Part shown: in pieces, positions 36,172 through 47,500 of the stretch
How positions within the stretch are numbered: the stretch's first letter is position 1
Layout of the letters: each line of letters begins with the position of its first letter
Assembly (NCBI RefSeq): GCF_030936135.1
Contig: NC_082637.1
Location: 10,429,001-10,493,000 of the forward strand
Direction of reading: 5' to 3'
Length of the DNA: 64,000 nt
From: Gavia stellata
Taxonomy: Eukaryota > Chordata > Aves > Gaviiformes > Gaviidae
Notes under the pieces: model-generated
The model's database searches: none
What the model saw: only the letters and a program-made list of their open reading frames with translations
Told to the model about the DNA's origin: nothing
Program-made: the position numbers and the translations under genes

Positions 36172-38094
36172 ACCCTTTGTTCTTCACCCTGTACCAATTA
36201 GCAAGATGAAGTTTTAATAAGCTGGGTCTTCACTTTAACCCTGCACACCGCTTGCGGTGCTGCCGGCTCATGACTAAACCATGGCTGAGGACTCTCGCTT
36301 TCCCCTCCCTGGAGGCACATCACAGTGCCTGAATTTGTCTGAGTTGCAAAGATTTGTGGAGACTTTAAAACAAAGTGAGCTCTTCTGGTCCACTCGTATT
36401 GAAGTGCATTGGACACGTGGGAGAAAAAGCTCCAGTGCTCTCCCTTCAAGGACATCTCTGTGTCCACCTTGGAGATGCCCTACAGCCCCTGGGGGAGCAG
36501 GAGGCAGCCTGGCCCTGAAGCTGCGGTCCATGGGGTAACCCAGAGCCCAGCAGCCAGCTCCTCGGCACCTGCAGGGCCAGCAGCTCTTGGAGAGGCATCC
36601 ACTAAAACCACCCAGCTTGTGCCTGACAGCGGCAAAAGCAAAACACCAAATACAAGGAGTTCCAAGCGGCAGCATGCCGGGATGATATAAACTTCTGCCC
36701 AAAAAAAAATGGGAGAGATAACCGCAGTAACTACATTGCCCCGACTGAAGGAGCTAGCACCAGGCAGGGACGTGGCCCAGTGGGGCTGGTCCAGCGGGCA
36801 GGCATATGAAATCCTGGCACGAGGCACTGGTCCACTATTAGTTTATTTCATTTGCCATGTGTGCTGTATAATATACACAGCCAGAAAGATTTTGGTGTCT
36901 TTGCTGCTGTCCTTCGGTCCCACAGCCCAGTTCCTTCTGGCACAAGTTGTGCTTCATCTACCACCCTATCACTCCAACAGCCTCTCTCCCCAGTGCTCCC
37001 GCGGGCATTAATCTCACTCCTGCTCATTTCCATCCTCCAAGGCAAACTGCCTCACAGCGGGACTCAGTGTCCTGTTTTGCCCCCAGATCCTTTCTTAAAA
37101 GAGCTGATTCAGCACTTTGGGAGCACTCAGCATTCTGGATGCCGAGGCTGGCTGAAACCCGAGCATATCCCAACACCCAAGCACTACAACACGATATGGG
37201 GAAGAAATGGAAACCGAAGCCCATCCCTCTGGCATGGCGATTTTCCAGACATTGAGTTACCATGAAACTCCAGGTGCTGGCAGCTCCAGAGAGCAGTGGA
37301 TGGCTCATGGGGCTGGGCTGGCCACTCAGGACCCCGAAAGTCCATCTGTATCCCACAGCCAGCGGTGCTGGACAACCTTGGGCCAAGTGCAATCACCAAT
37401 CCTTTAAAGTGCTCCCTGGCAGCTCTTCCATGTGCAGATCCAGCCATGCAGACACAACCCCCTGACCCTCATCCCCCACGGGGCTGCAGGTGTCTGCTGT
37501 GCCAGGCACTTGCCCTTTGGGCATCATGAGTATCCCAAGAGGGAGAGGGAAAACAGAAAGAAGGATTTGTGCTTTCTAAAACAGCTTTGGCCGCTCTTCA
37601 CCACTGCCAGCACTTGCTGATGGAGGGGCTGTCCCAGAAAACACTGCAAACCCAACACAGTACATCGCACGATGTGCTGTGTAAACCCATCTGCTTAAGT
37701 TTTCGCTGCCAAACATCTGTCTAGCGGCAAAAGTTGAAGATGCACCTTGCAAAGCGGAGCCGGGGTCGTGTCTCCGGGCCCCGTTAACCTTCTCCAGGCG
37801 GCAAGACTCCTACCCATCACAAGAAAAACGTGCGCAGCCCCTCCGTGGCGGAGTGCGAAAGCCTGGCACCCAGGGTCAGGGTGCAGGTTGGCACCCACAC
37901 CCCGCTCCCCGCGGGCCTTCCGAGCCCGCCCCTGCTACCGGCTGCCGCCTGGGCTCTGCGGGACGGGGCAACCCCGCCCGCCTCCAGCCCCCCCACCCGC
38001 TCATCCCCCCCGCCCCGGGATGCACACCCCAAACCCGCCCCGGGGGCTGCCGCATCCGTCCCCGGCGGGCAGCCCCGGCAGCCGGCAAACTTAC

Positions 38095-38250
38095 CGGCGG
38101 CGCCGGGCCATGCCTGGGCTCTGCGCGGCACCGGGGACGGGGCGGGGGGCACCGGCTCTGGGCGCAGCCGGCGGCCCGCAGCGGTTCCGGGGTTGGGCGC
38201 TCCCCGCCGTCCCGCCCCGGCTCCAGCCCCGCCCCGGCGCGGCGCTCCCC
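38095..38250 (-). other. MYORG: Probable non-coding first exon of MYORG
   Basis: Its 3' edge is the donor CCG|GTAAGT, with GTAAGT at 38089-38094 on the plus-strand scale. The 5' edge is unknown but must lie below the promoter element at 38251-38266, giving at most about 155 bases. It holds one ATG (MARRR...) near its end; joined to the acceptor at 29838 this frame closes after 19 codons, before the MYORG start, so it would be a short upstream ORF. Confidence 0.5.
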
Positions 38251-38266
38251 GCTGGGAGATGTAGTT
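38251..38266 (-). promoter_or_regulatory. ZNF143/THAP11-type promoter element
   Basis: The minus strand reads AACTACATCTCCCAGC, close to the known ACTACAATTCCCAGC promoter motif bound by ZNF143 and THAP11. Such sites usually lie close to the transcription start in CpG islands, which fits the first-exon model here. Confidence 0.7.
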
Positions 38267-38345
38267 CGGCCCCCGCCGCTCCCCCGGCGGCGGCAGCAGC
38301 CCCGGCGGGTGGCGACGGGGCCGCTCCGGGGGGTGGGAGTGGCTG

Positions 38346-40410
38346 GGGATGCGCGGGGGCACTTGCGGGTGGGGGTACCCCTGGGGCTGAGCTGGGACCA
38401 CCCGGGTTTTGGCACTGGTGGGGCTGTGCCGGGATGCTTTTGGGCTGGGAGGGGGTTTTCCCTGCCCCAAGCAGGGTTGGGGTGCTGCTTGGTGTGGGCA
38501 CAGCGCGGCGGCGGTGCTGCCCCACAGGAACGCGGAGCCCCAGATGGCTCTGTGCTGGAGCATCCCTCTCGTGGGGACCGCAGCTCCATGGGTTTATGAT
38601 CTGCAGCACAGGTGGAAGGCCCTGGATGGTGTTCCCCGCTGGCACTGGGCTCCCAGATCATAGAGAAGGGCATTTCATGCCTTCATTAATTATGTGCTCC
38701 TTTCAAATCCCCCTCCATATTTAGCCCGTGTCCATGCTCGGTATCCCAGATGGACAGCAGCTCTTCTTGGATAACTTGGCAAAAGCAACCATGTCCTAAG
38801 CAGCCCAGCACGAAGCCGACAAACACGGGTATCAACGACTGCTTCTATTTCTGTCTGTGTTACTATGCTCTGAGAGCTTCTCTTTGCATGTTTTCTTGAT
38901 CTCCAGACTTGTGGGTGGTGGCAGGGTACCAGCCCCTGAGGGCCGTTAAAGTGCCCACCAAGCCAGCAGTCGCTGAAGTTTCTCCTCCCTCCCCAGGGAC
39001 TTCCCCAGCCTGTAGGAAAGGGTCTGAGGGGAACAGTTGCCCAAGACAGTTTTAATGAAAGCCCATCTTTGCTCTTCACCAGCACCACAGGGCAGAGTAA
39101 GCCTCCGAGATAAACTCAGGGTGGATGGTGTAGCTGCCTCTCTGGACTCCTCCTGTCTTCTTGAAGTGGCTCATGTCCCACCTAGGAGAGCAGATAATGT
39201 TATCAGCCATGGGAGGATGAAACTCTGGTGAGGAAGAAGAGCAGAAAACCTGTTTCTGGCTGCCAGCATCGCTTAGGGGTGAGCAGCGGACACCCAGCTT
39301 TCTGCATCCACTTTGGTGTGTGTCTTTGGGTGCTGAGACCAAAGTGAAGTCCTGGCAGAAGAGCTGAAGCTCCCTGGTGCTGCCATCTCAGTGAGCTGCT
39401 TCCAGTGGGTCTCCCACCCTGCAGACACCCACTTTCTCTTGCACTGTCGTTTTCCCAAAACCTTCATTCCCAACGTCACGCCACTCCAGGAAAATCTGCC
39501 TGTTTCTCAGCAGAGAAGACCTTGAGAAACATCTCACCAAGGCTCAGGCATAGGAAGATCTATAGGGAACCCAGCACTCCCTGTTTGTTCTTCTTGGTTT
39601 TTGGTTTTAGTTTCTGGGCTCAGGAATCTAAAGCCACTCACATGTTTTCTGCAAAGCCTGCTGCCTAATTTTGGCCCACGGGGGGTTGATGCAGTAGCAG
39701 AGTGATGACTAAGCTGGTTGAACAGCCGCCTCTCTCCCCTCACTGCTTCCCCAGGGCTGAAAAAAGCTGCCTCGGCAATGGAGACATCCTAAGGATAAGC
39801 ATGTGGGGATTGAACGTTGCTGTCAAACCTGCAGCGGGTGAAGGACAGGGCTGATTACTTCATAACGAACAGTATGACCAGGGAACAGGTTCTTGGATAA
39901 GAAGAGCAAACAATAACAGAAAATATGAGAGCAGCACAAGAAACACTGAAATGGCCCCAAAATCTGGGAGATGCTAAGCTACATACAGCTGGGCTCAGGG
40001 GTGCCGGCAAGATTTCAGGTGCCGTACAGTCCCAAGGACCGCTGGATGAGACCAAGCATAGAAACGCCTGTCCTGGGAGTAAATTTGGCAACTGCTTCTC
40101 CACGGGTAGCAACAACACACCCCACAGCCCAGCACATCAACAGTGTCCTGCTCTCCCTTGTCACGTCCACTTAGCCTGCGAGACGGAGGTGCGAAGGCTG
40201 CATCACTGCCTGCATGGGCACTGCGATGGGACCTGCTACTCCTCGAGGTCTGCAGTCTGCACCATCACCCCCAGAATAACCCTCTGAGCAATTTTGCACG
40301 AAACCCTAGTGAAAAGAGAGCTAGTGGCTGGCTGGCATTTGGAAAAAACAAGAGGCTTTTTCCTGAGGGCAACTGGCTTGGAGCATTCCCCGCACTGAAC
40401 CTGTCTGCAC
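38346..40410. other. Between MYORG promoter and SPMIP6, no gene recognised
   Basis: Holds the 3' flank of SPMIP6. No clear AATAAA is seen on the minus strand soon after its stop; the nearest ATTAAA is at about 39051-39056, 1.35 kb away. Confidence 0.45.
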
Positions 40411-40500
40411 CTAGGGCTCCTGTACGGGAAGGATGGCTGGGGGCGATGTGTAGATGTACAGAACATTGCTCTGGGGCTGTAACTGCAGCACGGGATACTC
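40411..40500 (-). CDS. SPMIP6: SPMIP6 coding exon 6
   Basis: Acceptor GTCTCTTGCAG, then EYPVLQLQPQ to SPPAILPVQEP and a TAG at 40411-40413. Confidence 0.93.
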   Translation of the reverse strand, partial: EYPVLQLQPQSNVLYIYTSPPAILPVQEP

Positions 40501-43267
40501 CTGCAAGAGACAGAGGAGGTAGGGTGAGCGGTGGCCCTGAGGACAAGGGAGGTCATGTCCTTCCCAACCCATCCCAATCCAAGGCAACCCATCCCCACCC
40601 AATCCAAGCCAACCCATCCCTCCCCAAGCCACCTCAACTTACAGCCCTCTCTCCTAGTGCGTGGAGATGCTTTCTGATGGCAGGTGCCCCATCAACGTTG
40701 TAGTCCATCCCTCGCAGGCAGTAGTGGCGCCCAAAGCAGGGGCTGTAGTAGCCCTGGAAGGGTCCCCTCCCCGTCACGGTGTACACAGGCAGCCTGTGCG
40801 GCATGTCAGCAATCACCTCTCTCTCTGCAAACAGAGGGATGGTGAGGGTAAGGGTGAGGAGGAGCAGCCAGCCCATCAACCGGATGGACACCAGCATGGC
40901 ACAGGCACAGCTACAGCCAGAGTACAGGGAAGGGTGAGGCTACTTACCGGGTTGATTGAGGCAGGTGGGTTTTGGGGGGTACGGCATGGGTATGCTGTGC
41001 AGGAAGGTCTCCATCCTTGTCTCCTGCAAGGAGCGATGGCAGCCCTTGCAGGACTGCCACCCTTTTGCTGCAGAGCCCGAGGTGCTGGTGGCACCTGAAG
41101 TGGCTCCATTTTGGGGAGGCCAGGGGGGCTAGACTCTACCTTGGGCAGGAGGGGGAGGTAAGAGGAGTGCTTATTCCAGGCTGGGCTGTTGTAAGGACTT
41201 GTTCTCCAGGTGATGTGTTTGTCCTCGTTGACAAAAACTGGGCTGTACTTCTCTGCAATGCAAAAGCAACAGGCAGGGGTGTCCTATAGAGCTGGGGATG
41301 TGAGGGGATGGCTGGAAAGTCCCAACTGTTCCCCCTCTCCTCAAAACACAATGCCACGGGGCCAGGGGGCATGTCAGAGGTGCTGCTCCCAGGGTCCTTG
41401 TGAAGGATCTGTGATGGAGGTGACACCACCACTTCCAGCTCATTGGTCACTCGTCCCTGCTCATGTAGCCTTGGTCCCTGGGGGCTATGGGGTGCCAGGA
41501 GGGTGTCTGCAGGCAGTACCTACCACCGGGGGTATTTAGGGGCCACCATGGGAGAGAACCCTGGGGACCTGAGGACATCTATGGGATAGGGACAGTCTCA
41601 GTGCAGGGATGGGGAAGGGTGGCTGCGGCAAAGCCACAAGCGCAGGTGCCGAGGGAGGGTCCCTTCACCACTGTGGGGGGTTTGCAGGGCGCAGAAGGGG
41701 GGATGAACAGAGCTGCTGCCGGCACCCTCAGCCCCCTGACCCCATGGGGATGTGCCCCGTGTGACACAGGAGGACAGTTGGGACCTCGGCAGTACCTTCC
41801 GACCTGGCCAGCCAGTACTTCTCGGGCCAGTAGGTAGCAGGGTCAATGGTGTTCCTGTAGTAGTCCTGCATCGCTGCCTTAATCTGCTGCTCGGGCTGAC
41901 CTTGGCTCACCGGATTTTGCACGGGGGGCATCGTTAATCCCTACAGAGAGCGGGGAGAGACACCCAGGCCAGGTGGCAGCGTCTGCCTTCACGGCCATCG
42001 GGGCACACAGCGAAGCTGATTACCAGGCAGGGTCTAATGCTAGAGTTGCAGCTGGAGATCTGAGCACCAAGCCTCTCTTTGCAGCGGGTGGGCATGGGGG
42101 TCATAGCAGCACTGTGCTCTCCCCCCACAAGCTTCCCACTCACCCGAAACTGGAGGATGGAAGATGACTGGGCATCACTGGCTCCTCTCCCCCTGCACCC
42201 AGGGTGTCCACAGGCATCCGGGCACTTTGCAGAGTAAGAGATGGGGTCGGTGCACTGGAACTGCCAGGTGTGGGGCCAGCAGCGGTTGGGAAGGGAGTTA
42301 CAGGACCAAACCAATGCCCTACAGCTGGCAAAGCTCAAGAGGGCTGGGGTCTTGCAGGCAGTCTGGTGCCCTGGCTGCATGAGCCATTTCTGTCCCTGCA
42401 CAGTGGTGGCATCCCTCTCCATGCCCTCTGCTGGCTCCCTCATTATAATGCACATGCTAACGAGTCTGAAAGAGATGAGCCAGTTTGCAGTGTGCCTCAC
42501 ATCAGAGCCTGCATGCTTGTTAGCCCATGTGGGGAAAGCTGCATGTCCCACAGACACCCCCCGCAGTGAAGCCATGGCTCAGGGATCCCTCCTCCTCCAG
42601 GACCAGGGCTGGGAGGGGTTTTTTGGTGCTCAGATCTCCCCCTGGCCCTTTGTACAGCCCCCCGGCATGGAAGGCCCCCACAGTCAGAACTGAGCTGAGC
42701 CTAAGGGCTGTGTGTTGGAGCAGCTCTCAGAGCCACCTGATCAGTCCCTCCATCGCCACCACATCACACAATAGCCGTGGGCTGAGCCCCGCCACTGCCT
42801 CAGTTTCCCCTTCCTCAGCAGATCCTGCCCCTTGCACACTCTGAAACCTACTGATGGACAGGGCTGATGTGTGAGAGCTTGTGCTGGTGACTGTCAGCCC
42901 CAAGAGCCTGAAGCCACTGTGGGATGCATCTCTACGGGAAAAGAAACCAGCGAGCACAGGCCATGGGGCTTCAAACACTTTCCTAACCAGGGAGCACCCC
43001 CCCCCCCTCCTTTACACACATGCAGCAAGGCACCCCGCGAGTCCCCGTGCCACCCCCCTGCCCAGCACCGAGCATCCGCAGCTGGGTAGGGGTAGAAACT
43101 CTGAGGTTTCCGTCTCCCGCAGCATTTACCTGCGTCACAAACTTGTTTTCTCTCCAGAGCTGCTGTGGAGCCTGCTCTTGGATGGTCTTCTTGACGGAGC
43201 ATGGCGGGCGGTAAGAGTCGGTGTAAGTGCTGACAGGGGTCTTGTGTTTTTTGGAGGAGAGGAACAT
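40411..43267 (-). CDS. SPMIP6: SPMIP6 (C9orf24), sperm microtubule inner protein, six exons
   Basis: Joined exons 43267-43130, 41940-41796, 41252-41140, 41023-40948, 40824-40643 and 40500-40411 give 247 residues, against 262 in human. All boundaries have GT-AG sites and phases agree. Matches to human: the start MFLSSKKHKTPVSTYTDSYR, WPEKYWL in exon 2, TWRTSPYNSPAWNKHSSYLP in exon 3, GRHYCLRGMDY in exon 5 and the ending SPPAILPVQEP in exon 6. The human protein is known from the spermatid manchette (SMRP1) and inside sperm doublet microtubules; it has no enzyme domain, membrane segment or signal peptide. Complete and with no disabling change, so likely functional. It lies between FAM219A and MYORG on the same strand, as in human. 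Confidence 0.95.
40561..40630. repeat. Short minisatellite in SPMIP6 intron 5
   Basis: Three units of about 20, 25 and 20 bases starting 'aacccatccc' and ending 'ccaagcc' or 'ccaaggc'. The minus strand, which is the transcript strand, is G-rich (GGGATGGGTTGG). Confidence 0.8.
40643..40824 (-). CDS. SPMIP6: SPMIP6 coding exon 5
   Basis: Acceptor GTTTGCAG, donor GTAAGT, ends in phase 0. Holds the most conserved block, FGRHYCLRGMDY, then the variable ALGERA end. Confidence 0.95.
40948..41023 (-). CDS. SPMIP6: SPMIP6 coding exon 4
   Basis: Acceptor CTCCTTGCAG, donor GTAAGT, ends after one base. Encodes ETRMETFLHSIPMPYPPKP and LNQP. Confidence 0.93.
41140..41252 (-). CDS. SPMIP6: SPMIP6 coding exon 3
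   Basis: Acceptor GCATTGCAG, donor GTAGAG, ends in phase 0. Encodes EKYSPVFVNEDKHITW to SSYLPLLPK. Confidence 0.93.
41796..41940 (-). CDS. SPMIP6: SPMIP6 coding exon 2
   Basis: Acceptor CTCTGTAG, donor GTACTG, ends after the first base of a codon. Encodes GLTMPPVQNP to WPEKYWLARSE; the opening GLT and WPEKYWL match human. Confidence 0.93.
43130..43267 (-). CDS. SPMIP6: SPMIP6 coding exon 1
   Basis: 46 codons from the ATG at 43267 to CAG, donor GTAAAT, phase 0. Encodes MFLSSKKHKTP to NKFVTQ. Confidence 0.95.
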
Positions 43268-44480
43268 GGTGCAGCAGCCCGCTGGGAAGGGAGCACTTGG
43301 AGTCCCAAAGGGTCCCAGGGATGCCCCACTGGATAAGCAGCACTGCGTGGGGCTGGGGACTCGCAGCCCACGCAGGAAAGGGAACAGAGCTGGTGCCACT
43401 GCTCTGCCAGCCCAGGGTGGTGCTTATGTCATCAGTGATGTCATAGTGTGGGAGCAGGAGGATTTGGTAGCTTTCTGTCAGTCACATAGCTACGCTCTGG
43501 TTCTCACCTAGGGCACAGCAGTTGCTGCCTGCATCCCTCCATGGGCTGCACCCTCCTGGCTTTGTCCTGGTGCTGGGCTTCCTCCCCTCCTGCAGGCAAT
43601 TACCTCAACAATGGTAGGAAACAGTTTCAGCTGGTCCTAGTCAAGATGATAATTCTATTTTGGGAGGTGCAGGAGCAGTGATTGTGGCTTTTCCAGCCCC
43701 TCTCTCCCGTATTTCCTTGGAAACCCCACAGCAACAGGGGAAACCCCATTGATTTTCACACCCTGCTGGTCTCTGCTGAGCCAGGCTTAGGCTCTCCATC
43801 AGCCCCGTACCCTCCTGGGAGCCAGTGGGAGGCTGGAAGGGAAGGGTGGACACGGGGGTGCCTACCCTCCCCTCAGCTCCGTGGCCTTGGAGCACCCCAG
43901 GGCACAGATCTGAGGAGCACTGCCCTGCAGAGAGGTGGAGTCCAAGCCTCTCGGTTGGGGTGGGGACTCATTCTGCACTGGACCGGCTGCCAGCATGAGC
44001 CACTGCCCCACACCTCCCCAGCTGTCCCCTGTCCCTGGCAGTCTCCGGGGTTTCCAGCTGCTGGCATTGGACTTTAAAATCAGTGCTCGGCTCTTGTGCC
44101 AGCAGTTTGGAAGGTCAGAAATAGCTGCAATGCTGGAGAAAAGGTTATTTCACCTGCCAGTGTCGTACAGATGCAGCACTTCCTTCTGCTTCTGTCGCAG
44201 CCCAGATGCAGGAGCCGGGTCCAGCCCTCATGCCTTCCTGCTGCCTCGGGGAGAAGCATTTCCCAAATGCTGGCTGGGGGCTGGCTGGCCCCAGCAGGTT
44301 TACCTGTGCCATATGGCACAGCTCCACACCAGCCACTTCTACAGCACCCAGGCAGGGTGGCATTGGCTACGGCGTGAAGGCTGGCACCCCCTGATACCTG
44401 TAACTGCGGTTGCTGGGGGTTCAGAAGAGGTGGTGCAGTTTGTACCCTCTCACCCCGGTTTGCTCCAATGAGAAAGGCTG
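43268..44480. other. SPMIP6 upstream region and FAM219A 3' flank
   Basis: No further coding exon seen. A run of ten or so C residues lies near 43004-43015, just inside SPMIP6 intron 1. The SPMIP6 5' UTR should begin within the first 200 bases above 43267. Confidence 0.45.
43426..43449. promoter_or_regulatory. CRE-like tandem words upstream of SPMIP6
   Basis: Two back-to-back 12-base words, ATGTCATCAGTG and ATGTCATAGTGT, create TGATGTCA (43436-43443), one base from the cAMP response element TGACGTCA. The site is about 170 bases before the SPMIP6 start codon. CREM drives many spermatid genes through such elements, so a role is plausible but unproven. Confidence 0.3.
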
Positions 44481-44506
44481 GCAAGATGGTTTTCATATGT
44501 ATGCTT

Positions 44507-44512
44507 TTTAAT
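44507..44512 (-). terminator. FAM219A: Candidate distal poly(A) signal of FAM219A
   Basis: The minus strand reads GATATTAAAAAGC; composition changes sharply just downstream. Distance to SPMIP6 agrees with human synteny. Confidence 0.45.
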
Positions 44513-47500
44513 ATCATTAATTCTGTTACACTACACACAACCAGTAACAATGATAAATACTGCAATGGAAATGTTAAAAAAAATATTATACATGTTTCAT
44601 GTTTTTGAAAAAAAACCCACAGTTTTTAAATAAATTAACGCATAAAACTGATGGTAGAAAAAAGAAAACCCAAAACAAACCACAACACAACTGATCTGTT
44701 TAAGGCAATACTCTACGCAGACGGGAACAGAAGTACAAGAGTGTGCTACATGTTCTGAATGGGAAAAAAGAAAGAAAAAAAACCCATACAAGATGCAGAT
44801 TGATGCTTCAGGAGTGAAAAAACTCCCAAAACCAGATAATAAAACCAATGGCCAAGTTAAGTGCAGCATTAATACACTCTGCATGTCAAATGATTAGCAG
44901 GTTCCTAACATGGACTAAGGTCAAGCTACAACAAATTTATCTTCCTAATTAAAAGGTTATTCAGGTCAAACCCTATGTTTAACTCTACTTTGCACTTTGG
45001 CTGTTTCATCTATGTTTCACTATATGTAAGGACAGCCAGAAATTCATCTCCTGCTCTGAGATTAACGCAAAGGTCGGGAGGTCTCTCCTCCTGAAAGATA
45101 TTTCCATTAAATACATCCAAAAAGGATCTCGCTTTTGGTGACCCTCAAATGCCTCCTGCCACCCCCTCCACTGGGGTGCCAGGTACCACACAGGGAAAGG
45201 AGACCTGGGAAGCATTTGCTTAGGCTGAGTTTTTTCCAAGCTGAGGACACAGAATGGAACTGCAGATTTGATCCAGACTTGGAGTGCTGCTTCCCTGTCT
45301 GCCAGAATTGTCTGTCTGGAGCCTGCTGAAAGCACTTTGCCAGCATGGGAGAAACCCAGCCTGTATCCAGGCTCTGGACACATCCACGGCATTTGCTATT
45401 AAGGTTGGTGCAAAGCTCCATACCTGCCTGGACAGCCAATGAACGCCAATTATTAATGCAGCCCAGAACTTGGCCACTGGACGGTGTACAATAATCATAA
45501 TGGCAAAAAATCCCCCTCTCCCTCAAAAAAGAAAAGAAAAGGGACAGTAGCCACTTTCTGCCAGCTTCCCCCAGTGGATCCCCATCAGCTGCCACCTACG
45601 CAAGATCAGCAGTGCAGGATCTCACCAGCATCTACCCAGTACATTCCCAGTAAGCTGCGTGTCTGCAAGGTGCTGCCAGGGGGCAAAGAAGCTTCTTGGG
45701 ACACGGTCAGAGCCTCTGGTACTGCCCTGCTAGAATGTGTGCAGAGGAAGCTATGGTACATGAGGAAAGAAACCCAAGCGGAGTTACTAGACTTGTGATG
45801 GCCAACAACTGTCCGGGCGGCCTTGGTTTCGGGTGGGAGAGGAGGATGCAGAACTGGGCTGAGAGTCACTTTGGTGCAACTGCCTCTGATGCTCATCACT
45901 AGTACATGGGGCAGGGTGGAGGAAAGGCGAAGGCTGCTTTGAGAAAAGAGGAGAGGAAGGAGGACGTGTGCAATATAACAAGGCTTGCAATTCTAGGACT
46001 AACCACTGGATACCGAAGATTACCTGTGACAACCAGCTATCCATCTACTTTCACTGCTCCTTCCCCTACTTCCTAGTCTGATTCTTCTTCAGTCTGGGAA
46101 GCCGTGGCTGTTTGGCATGATGGCCAGTGCCGACTGTCCCACCCCAGTCCCTGCACAGCACACGGGGTGACTCAGCTACAGGATGTTGCAATGAGGTCTG
46201 GAAGTTGCATGTCAGGCACAGATCAGCTCTGCATGCAAGTAGTGCCTGCTTTCAGACCCTTCAGAAAGGTATTTAATGGTAGCTCATTTCCTTTATTAAA
46301 CTGAAGGTTCAATAACCTCTGTGGAAGGAGTAAGAATGGTTTAAACTGTGCAAAAAGAGGGGGGGAACTTTCTGAATTTCTCCCCTGCAAAGACTTCATC
46401 CTCTGCAAGAGTCTTTCTTCCTGCAGAACTACAGCCCTACCAGTGTGTCTTACAGCACCCTGCCCCAGCGCAGCAAGAGCACAGCTGACAGGCATCCCAC
46501 CTGCACTTCTGCTGCAGCTCTCCAGCCTGCAGCAGGACCATACGTGCTGGCAGGCCTGGGACCTGGCGTTAGGGTCCCAGACCTCCTGCAGCATTGAGAC
46601 TGGAAGGGTGAAGGTGGCCGGCTTGGCTTGCTGCATCACAGCAAGGTTTTACACTAGCCTGGTGAACCCTCAGCCCCACAGCCTTCAGGGGGGTGAAGAG
46701 AAATCCCAGCCTGCTTTCTGGCTCACCCACCATCCAGCGTTTGTTGGCTCTCCTGCTGGTCTGACATTTGCCTTGGGTTTGTCTTCAGGACAGAGGCAGC
46801 TACAAGCCAAACACAGCCGCTACTGCAGCTTTTCCATTCAAAGAAACTGAGGAAAGAAATCTGTGAGCTGGGGATTGAGATGAAGGTGATAAAAACTAGA
46901 AGGGCTCTTGTGAAGAGAGCTTGTGCAAGTTTTCCAGCTCTCTCCATGTGTCTGTATTACATCTCCCAACAAACTTTGCATCTCCCAAATCATGCAGGCT
47001 TGAGGAAGGCAGGTGACAAATGGAGTCACAGCTTTTTTGGGGTGCGGAAGCAAGAAGGCAGCCTGGGTGGAGAGCAGTGCTTCCCAGTGAGCTCACCTGG
47101 GGCAGCTGGATGGGCAACTAGGGAAGAAATTCTGCTCCAGGAGTGTAAACAAGCAGGTAATGGGACTTACCTCAGCACAGCTTTTCGGTGGCCTTTTCTT
47201 TTCCTGGTGCCTACTGTGCCGATATCCAGTGACAGGTCTGAGACAGTCACATTTTAATGAGGCTTCTTTTGTACCTTACACCCCCTGATGAAATCCCACC
47301 GCCTGTATCACCATTTGTTACTATGGAAATGGCTCCACAGACCATGCCCAACCAGCAAGTTGGGCTCCTTCCAGGAGGAAATCCATCTTTTGCTGGAGCA
47401 GCTTTTTAGAGAAAGGCTTGGAGCCACCACCAGTGGCAAATGGGTCTGGGAAGCAATGGGAAGAGCTGCTCTCCACAGGCACCAGGGAAAGTTGAAACCT

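Larger units (their letters stand above)
29838..38094 (-). other. MYORG: Probable MYORG intron 1
   Basis: Inferred from the acceptor at 29838 and the donor at 38089-38094. It contains the CR1 at 35.24-36.17 kb and otherwise no recognised gene or exon. GC-rich patches around 30.3-31.0 and 33.3-34.6 kb are unexplained. Confidence 0.45.
37890..38345 (-). promoter_or_regulatory. MYORG: CpG island promoter, probably of MYORG
   Basis: The most CpG-dense stretch in the window, with several Sp1-type GC boxes (for example 38139-38150 and 38226-38235). It lies between MYORG and SPMIP6, as the human MYORG promoter does. A minus-strand ZNF143/THAP11-like element and a perfect minus-strand donor point to transcription leftwards into MYORG. 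Bidirectional activity cannot be excluded. Confidence 0.75.

Noticed and set aside
37747-38724. A 325-residue frame in the CpG island and several overlapping ones
   Set aside because: Stop codons are rare in GC-rich DNA. The predicted products are Pro/Gly/Ala/Arg-rich with no family match.
40143-40703. A 186-residue plus-strand frame
   Set aside because: Runs antisense across SPMIP6 exons 5-6 and the intron minisatellite; no family match.
40825-40897. Apparent signal peptide (MLVSIRLMGWLLLLTLTL...) in front of SPMIP6 exon 5
   Set aside because: It is intron 4 read in frame. A 3' splice site (GTTTGCAG) joins exon 5 directly to the human-like NQP/EREV junction, and the protein starts in exon 1.
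42795-42820. 'cctcagtttcccc' word in SPMIP6 intron 1 as a MIR fragment
   Set aside because: Only the one short word matches and flanking sequence does not follow MIR order.
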